A program made the position numbers and the translations under genes. DNA of 64,000 nucleotides, from positions 186,001-250,000 of the forward strand of contig NC_060960.1 of NCBI RefSeq assembly GCF_910589235.1. The letters are read 5' to 3'. Below the pieces are notes generated by a model, which was not told the origin of the DNA, searched no databases, and saw nothing but the letters and a program-made list of their open reading frames with translations. Below are positions 62,178 to 64,000 of the stretch, piece after piece (within the stretch, counting starts at the first letter, position 1; every line of letters starts with the position of its first letter). The DNA is from Vespa crabro. Taxonomy: Eukaryota > Arthropoda > Insecta > Hymenoptera > Vespidae.

Positions 62178-64000
62178 TCATATACGCGTATCGTCGAAAA
62201 ACGAAAACTTGAAATCTCGTTCAATTTCATTGATTTTATATTCTATCGATGCAGAATAAATAATATAACAAGAATATAACGTTTTTACTATGTTTAAATA
62301 CGCGTTTTCATATGATAATTGTCGAAAAACGTAATCGACATACGCGAATTTCGGTATATGCTAAGATTAAATCGTGAAATCTTTAATAATACTTGTGCCA
62401 CAGTTAGAAAAATGTTACCAATCGATTCAGGACATTGCATTTCATAAGATCAAACATCTATTTTATATTGGAATCAAAGTTTTTAACATTCTTTCATATC
62501 CTATATACGATTTTTCGCTCATATACGCGTATCGTCGAAAAACGAAAACTTGAAATCTCAATCAATTTCATTGATTTTATATTCTATCGATGCAGAATAA
62601 AGAATAACACAAGAATATAACGTTTTTACTATGTTTAAATACGCGTTTTCATATGATAATTGTCGAAGAACGTAATCGACATACGCGAATTTCGGTATAT
62701 GCTAAGATAAAATCGTGAAATCTTTAATAATACTTGTGCCACAGTTAGAAAAATGTTACCAATCGATTCAGGACATTGCATTTCATAAGATCAAACATCT
62801 ATTTTATATTGGAATCAAAGTTTTTAACATTCTTTCATATCGTATATACGATTTTTCGCTCATATACGCGTATCGTCGAAAAACGAAAACTTGAAATCTC
62901 GTTCAATTTCATTGATTTTAAATTCTATCGATGCAGAATAAAGAATATAACAAGAATATAACTTTTTTACTATGTTTAAATACGCGTTTTTATATGATAA
63001 TTGTCGAAAAACGTAATCGACATTCGCGAATTTCGGTATATGCGAAGATAAAATCGTGAAATCTTTAATAATACTTGTGCCACGGTTAGAAAAATGTTAC
63101 CCATCGATTCAGAACATTGCATTTCATAAGATCAAACATCTATTTTATATTGGAATCAAAGTTTTTAACATTCCTTCATATCGTATATACGATTTTTCTC
63201 CCATATACGCGTATCGTCGAAAAACGAAAACTTGAAATCTCGTTCAATTTCATTGATTTTATATCCTGTCGATGCAGAATAAATAATATAACAAGAATAT
63301 AACGTTTTTACTATGTTTAAATACGCGTTTTCATATGATAATTGTCGAAAAACGTAATCGACATACGCGAATTTCGGTATATGCTAAGATAAAATCGTGA
63401 AATCTTTAATAATACTTGTGCCACAGTTAGAAAAATGTTACCAATCGATTCAGGACATTGCATTTCATAAGATCAAACATCTATTTTATATTGGAATAAA
63501 AGTTTTTAACATTCTTTCATATCGTATATACGATTTTTCGCTCATATACGCGTATCGTCGAAAAACGAAAACTTGAAATCTCGTTCAATTTCATTGATTT
63601 TATATTCTATCGATGCAGAATATAGAATATAACAAGAATAAAACGTTTTTACTATGTTTAAATACGCGTTTTCATATGATAATTGTCGAAAAACGTTATC
63701 GGCATACGCGAATTTCGGTATATGCGAAGATAAAATCGTGAAATCTTTAATAATACTTGTGCCACAGTTAGACAAATGTTACCAATCGATTCAGAACATC
63801 GCATTTCATAAGATCAAACATCTATTTTATATTGGAATCAAAGTTTTTAACATTCTTTCATATCGTATATACGATTTTTCGCTCATATACGCGTATCGTC
63901 GAAAAACGAAAACTTGAAATCTCGTTCAATTTCATTGATTTTATATTCTATCGATGCAGAATAAAGAATATAACAAGAATATAACGTTTTTACTATGTTT
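62178..64000 (+). repeat. Right-hand monomers M183-M188 (last one partial)
   Basis: Units at 62387, 62728 and 63410 share TTCAGGACATTGC, and those starting at 62046, 62387 and 63069 end in TATGCTAAG. CGAAGAACG appears near 62666. Private changes include CTCAATCAATTTC and GAATAACACAAG in the 62387 unit, and TTTTTCTCCCATAT with ATATCCTGTCG in the 63069 unit. The sequence stops at monomer position 250, still inside the array. No boundary, telomeric repeat or gene is reached. Confidence 0.8.

Larger units (their letters stand above)
1..64000 (+). repeat. 341-bp AT-rich satellite array, 187 full monomers plus a partial
   Basis: The window is a continuous head-to-tail tandem array. Counting from TAATACTTGTG at base 1, monomer starts recur at 342, 683, 1024, 1364, 1705 and so on up to 63751. 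I tracked the landmark TTGCATTTC (monomer position 49) through every unit: 140 units are 341 bp, 25 are 342, 20 are 340 and 2 are 330, with a last partial unit of 250 bp. No unit is inverted and nothing interrupts the array. Adjacent units differ by scattered substitutions of a few per cent. The consensus is 28.7% G+C. Known biology: long arrays of units near 170 or 340 bp are typical of centromeric and pericentromeric heterochromatin in animals and plants. A centromeric role here is inference. Both ends are cut inside the array, so its full size is unknown. Confidence 0.98.

Noticed and set aside
1..64000. CRISPR array.
   Set aside because: The period is 341 bp and the entire unit is conserved. 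There are no short repeats separated by unique spacers and no cas-like genes.
1..64000. Transposon, LTR or rolling-circle element, or a gene hidden among the repeats.
   Set aside because: The monomer count and lengths account for every base. No insertion longer than 1 bp relative to the consensus was found.
1..64000. rRNA or tRNA gene cluster, or tandem histone-like genes, as an explanation for the periodicity.
   Set aside because: The unit is too short and 28.7% G+C. I saw no cloverleaf, B-box motif (GGTTCGANNCC) or conserved rRNA segment.
1..64000. Telomeric or subtelomeric identity.
   Set aside because: No tandem TTAGG, TTAGGG or TTTAGGG tract appears. TTAG occurs only singly inside the unit. 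A subtelomeric location cannot be excluded, only that this window does not show it.
1..64000. Firm assignment to a named species or satellite family.
   Set aside because: I do not recognise the monomer. High CpG with low G+C suggests an invertebrate such as a hymenopteran, but a database search would be needed to say so.

Overview
The whole window is one uninterrupted head-to-tail satellite DNA array. I find no protein-coding gene, RNA gene, transposon, CRISPR array or unique sequence. The basic unit is about 341 bp. Taking base 1 (TAATACTTGTG...) as the start of a unit, I count 187 complete monomers plus a final 250-bp partial one (63751-64000). All lie in the same orientation. By tracking a fixed landmark I get 140 monomers of 341 bp, 25 of 342 bp, 20 of 340 bp and 2 of 330 bp. 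These sum exactly to the window length, so nothing else is inserted. Both window edges fall inside the array, so the true array is longer than 64 kb. Below, M1 is the monomer starting at base 1.

The consensus monomer is 28.7% G+C (46 G and 52 C in 341, counted by hand). It nevertheless carries 22 CpG against 8 GpC, an observed/expected CpG near 3.1. A long, homogenised, AT-rich satellite with a two-nucleosome-sized repeat is typical of eukaryotic pericentromeric or centromeric heterochromatin. The CpG excess argues against a heavily methylated vertebrate or plant genome. It would fit an invertebrate, for example a hymenopteran insect, but that is a weak inference and I do not recognise the satellite family.

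The array has rich higher-order structure. Multi-monomer blocks have been re-duplicated, and the block size changes along the window. From left to right I see mixed 3/4-mers (0-3 kb); 6-mer and 2-mer copies (3-7 kb); a dimer repeated three times (7.2-9.0 kb); a partial 8-mer copy (9.0-13.6 kb); a 5-mer (15-18 kb); and overlapping 6-, 9-, 10- and 12-mer relationships (16-24 kb). Then come a single-monomer triplication (27.6-28.6 kb), a 12-mer and 7-mer nest (29.5-43.6 kb), 4- and 5-mer copies (45-47 kb), a trimer pair (47.7-49.8 kb), an 8-mer of 2726 bp (50.6-56.1 kb), a single-monomer pair (56.2-56.9 kb) and a very recent 7-mer duplication (57.4-62.2 kb). A 342-bp subfamily occurs only between 10.2 and 43.6 kb. 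Several monomers are visible chimeras of two subfamilies.

Within the monomer, colinear landmarks recur about half a unit apart, suggesting that the 341-bp unit descends from a dimer of a roughly 170-bp repeat. It also holds a 14-bp perfect palindrome, a tandem 11-bp duplication that has contracted twice, and a 17-bp motif matching 7 of the 9 fixed positions of the CENP-B box. The short open frames of 61-94 codons recur only because the DNA recurs. The common ones start at TTG or GTG, and I do not consider them genes.
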